A stretch of 13,270 nt of DNA. Origin: Verrucomicrobiota bacterium (lineage in GTDB: Bacteria > Verrucomicrobiota > Verrucomicrobiia > Limisphaerales > JAFMIX01). The number at the start of each line of letters is the position of its first letter. Within the stretch, counting starts at the first letter, position 1. Shown one piece after another: positions 12,329-13,270 of the stretch. The notes under the pieces are model-generated. The model was not told where the DNA came from and ran no database searches. It was given only the letters and a program-made list of their open reading frames with translations. The stretch covers positions 1 to 13,270 of the forward strand of contig JAPLTZ010000174.1 in the NCBI GenBank assembly GCA_026397895.1, written 5' to 3'. A program made the translations under genes and the position numbers.

Positions 12329-13270
12329 ATGCACTGGCTCGAAGCCCTCGACACCGCGCTGTTCCGGTTCTGCAACTCCACGTTGCAAAACCCGTTCCTC
12401 GACTGGCTCATGCCCGTCGCCAGCGGCAATCCCGTCTTCTTCCCGCTGCTCGCCGCGTTCGGCATCGCGCTCGTCGTCAAGGGCAACGCCCGCGTCCGCG
12501 TCATGCTGCTGATGCTCCTCGTCATCCTGCCGCTCGGCGACACCTTCATCTGCAACACCATCAAACACGCCGTCCTGCGCCTCCGCCCCTTCGCCGCGCT
12601 GGCGGGCGTCCACCAGCTCGTCCTCGCCGGGCGCGACAACTCCATGCCGTCCTCGCACTCCGCCAACTGGGCCGCCGCCACGATGATCGTCTTCATCTAC
12701 TACGGCCGCCGCAGCCTGTGGTTCATGGTGCCGCTCGCGTTCACCGTGAGCTTCTCGCGCATCTACAACGGCGTCCATTTCCCCGCTGACGTTCTCGCCG
12801 GCTGGATTCTCGGCGCGGGCTACGCCGCCGCCGGCGTGTGGCTGCTCGACCAACTCTGGCGCAGTGCTGGCAAAAAATATTTTCCGACTTTGGTCGAAAT
12901 CTTTCCCTCATTGCTCAACCCTGACCGGCATGGAACCGTTCACACGAGAATCACCAAATGGGGATTATACTTTGATGGTGATTGGCTGAAACTCGGCTAC
13001 ACGCTCATCTTCCTTGCCCTCGTCGCCCGCCTCGCCTACCTCGCCGCCGGCGTCATCGAATTGAGCGAGGACGAGACCTACTACTGGCTCTGGTCGAAAC
13101 ACCCGGCGCTCTCGTATTACAGCAAGCCGCCGCTCGTCGCCGCCACCATCTGGCTCGGCACGCACCTCTTCGGCGACACCGCGTTCGGCGTGCGCTTCTT
13201 CTCGCCCGTCATCGCCGCCGCGCTCGGGCTCATCGTGTTCCGCTTCATGGCGCGCGAGATCAACGCCCGC
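12329..13270 (+). CDS. PAP2 phosphatase fused to ArnT/GT39-like glycosyltransferase (3'-truncated by window)
   Basis: 314 residues are visible with no stop; the gene continues past the window. Residues about 1-175 are a membrane PAP2 (type 2 phosphatidic acid phosphatase) domain with all three motifs: K79-x6-R86-P87, PSSH (107-110, a variant of PSGH) and S143-R-x5-H150-x3-D154. After a polar linker (about 176-220) comes the start of a multi-span glycosyltransferase of the ArnT/PMT_2 (GT39/GT83) type: a membrane helix, then ELSEDETYYWLWSKH (244-258), whose D248-E249 matches the catalytic DE of the first periplasmic loop, then LSYYSKPPLV. The domains suggest that one protein handles a polyprenyl-phosphate sugar donor and the released lipid phosphate at the periplasmic face. 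Substrate and acceptor are unknown. Confidence 0.85.
   Translation, partial: MHWLEALDTALFRFCNSTLQNPFLDWLMPVASGNPVFFPLLAAFGIALVVKGNARVRVMLLMLLVILPLGDTFICNTIKHAVLRLRPFAALAGVHQLVLAGRDNSMPSSHSANWAAATMIVFIYYGRRSLWFMVPLAFTVSFSRIYNGVHFPADVLAGWILGAGYAAAGVWLLDQLWRSAGKKYFPTLVEIFPSLLNPDRHGTVHTRITKWGLYFDGDWLKLGYTLIFLALVARLAYLAAGVIELSEDETYYWLWSKHPALSYYSKPPLVAATIWLGTHLFGDTAFGVRFFSPVIAAALGLIVFRFMAREINAR

Noticed and set aside
10732..12696. 654-codon minus-strand frame ending with the ThrH-like protein
   Set aside because: Only the last 201 codons match ThrH; the upstream part is antisense to the prepilin-like gene and the PAP2 domain and contains no recognised motif. A GTG at 11337 fits the family N-terminus.

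Overview
The window is G+C-rich, protein-dense chromosomal DNA, very probably from a Verrucomicrobiota bacterium (Limisphaerales/Pedosphaera-like). This is inferred from the gene order TraR/DksA-like regulator - bL33 - bS18, a prepilin-like H-X9-DG protein, a free-standing four-helix-bundle (S23/IVP) gene, a PAP2-glycosyltransferase fusion, and the kinds of short repeats between genes. No rRNA, tRNA or CRISPR array was seen. Both window edges cut through genes.

Layout. 1-249 (-): N-terminus of an ATP-cone protein, probably the ribonucleotide reductase large subunit. 440-1480 (+): a DksA/TraR-like regulator, bL33 and bS18 in one operon, closed by a strong hairpin terminator. 1569-2763 (+): a ZIP-family metal transporter and a Fur-family (Zur-like) repressor, preceded by a 17-bp palindrome resembling a Fur/Zur box. 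2834-2998 (-): a 54-aa unknown. 3076-5362 (-): RNase PH, a histidine phosphatase and a PrmA-like methyltransferase. 5480-5932 (-): a secreted protein made of two copies of one repeat, with its own terminator. 5933-6506: no convincing gene, but a degenerate tandem repeat with a 21-22 bp period. 6507-7361 (-): a low-G+C YqaJ-type exonuclease with a zinc ribbon. 7405-8469 (-): a Gfo/Idh/MocA oxidoreductase. 8470-8681: a nested inverted-repeat element between divergent genes. 8682-10246 (+): plsY and gpsA, which make phospholipid precursors. 10251-10732: a 482-bp element with 32-bp inverted repeats (31/32 identical) enclosing an S23/IVP gene, wedged between two convergent stop codons. 10732-11337 (-): a ThrH-like phosphatase. 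11431-12279 (+): a prepilin-like H-X9-DG protein. 12329-13270 (+): a PAP2 phosphatase fused to an ArnT/GT39-like transferase, cut by the window end.

How the genes fit together. The first 2.8 kb reads as a zinc theme. The DksA-like protein and bL33 have lost most zinc-ligand cysteines, bS18 has no cysteine, and next to them lie a metal importer and a probable zinc-responsive repressor. plsY-gpsA supply glycerol-3-phosphate and lysophosphatidate. The Gfo oxidoreductase and PAP2-GT protein fit envelope lipid or sugar chemistry. RNase PH and PrmA belong to RNA and ribosome maturation.

The most interesting structures are the S23/IVP inverted-repeat element, the zinc-sparing cluster with its candidate operator, the tandem-repeat block, and an apparent in-frame deletion of about 26-30 residues in GpsA. 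Several probable first genes have a -10-like box only 6-7 nt from the start codon, which suggests leaderless mRNAs.
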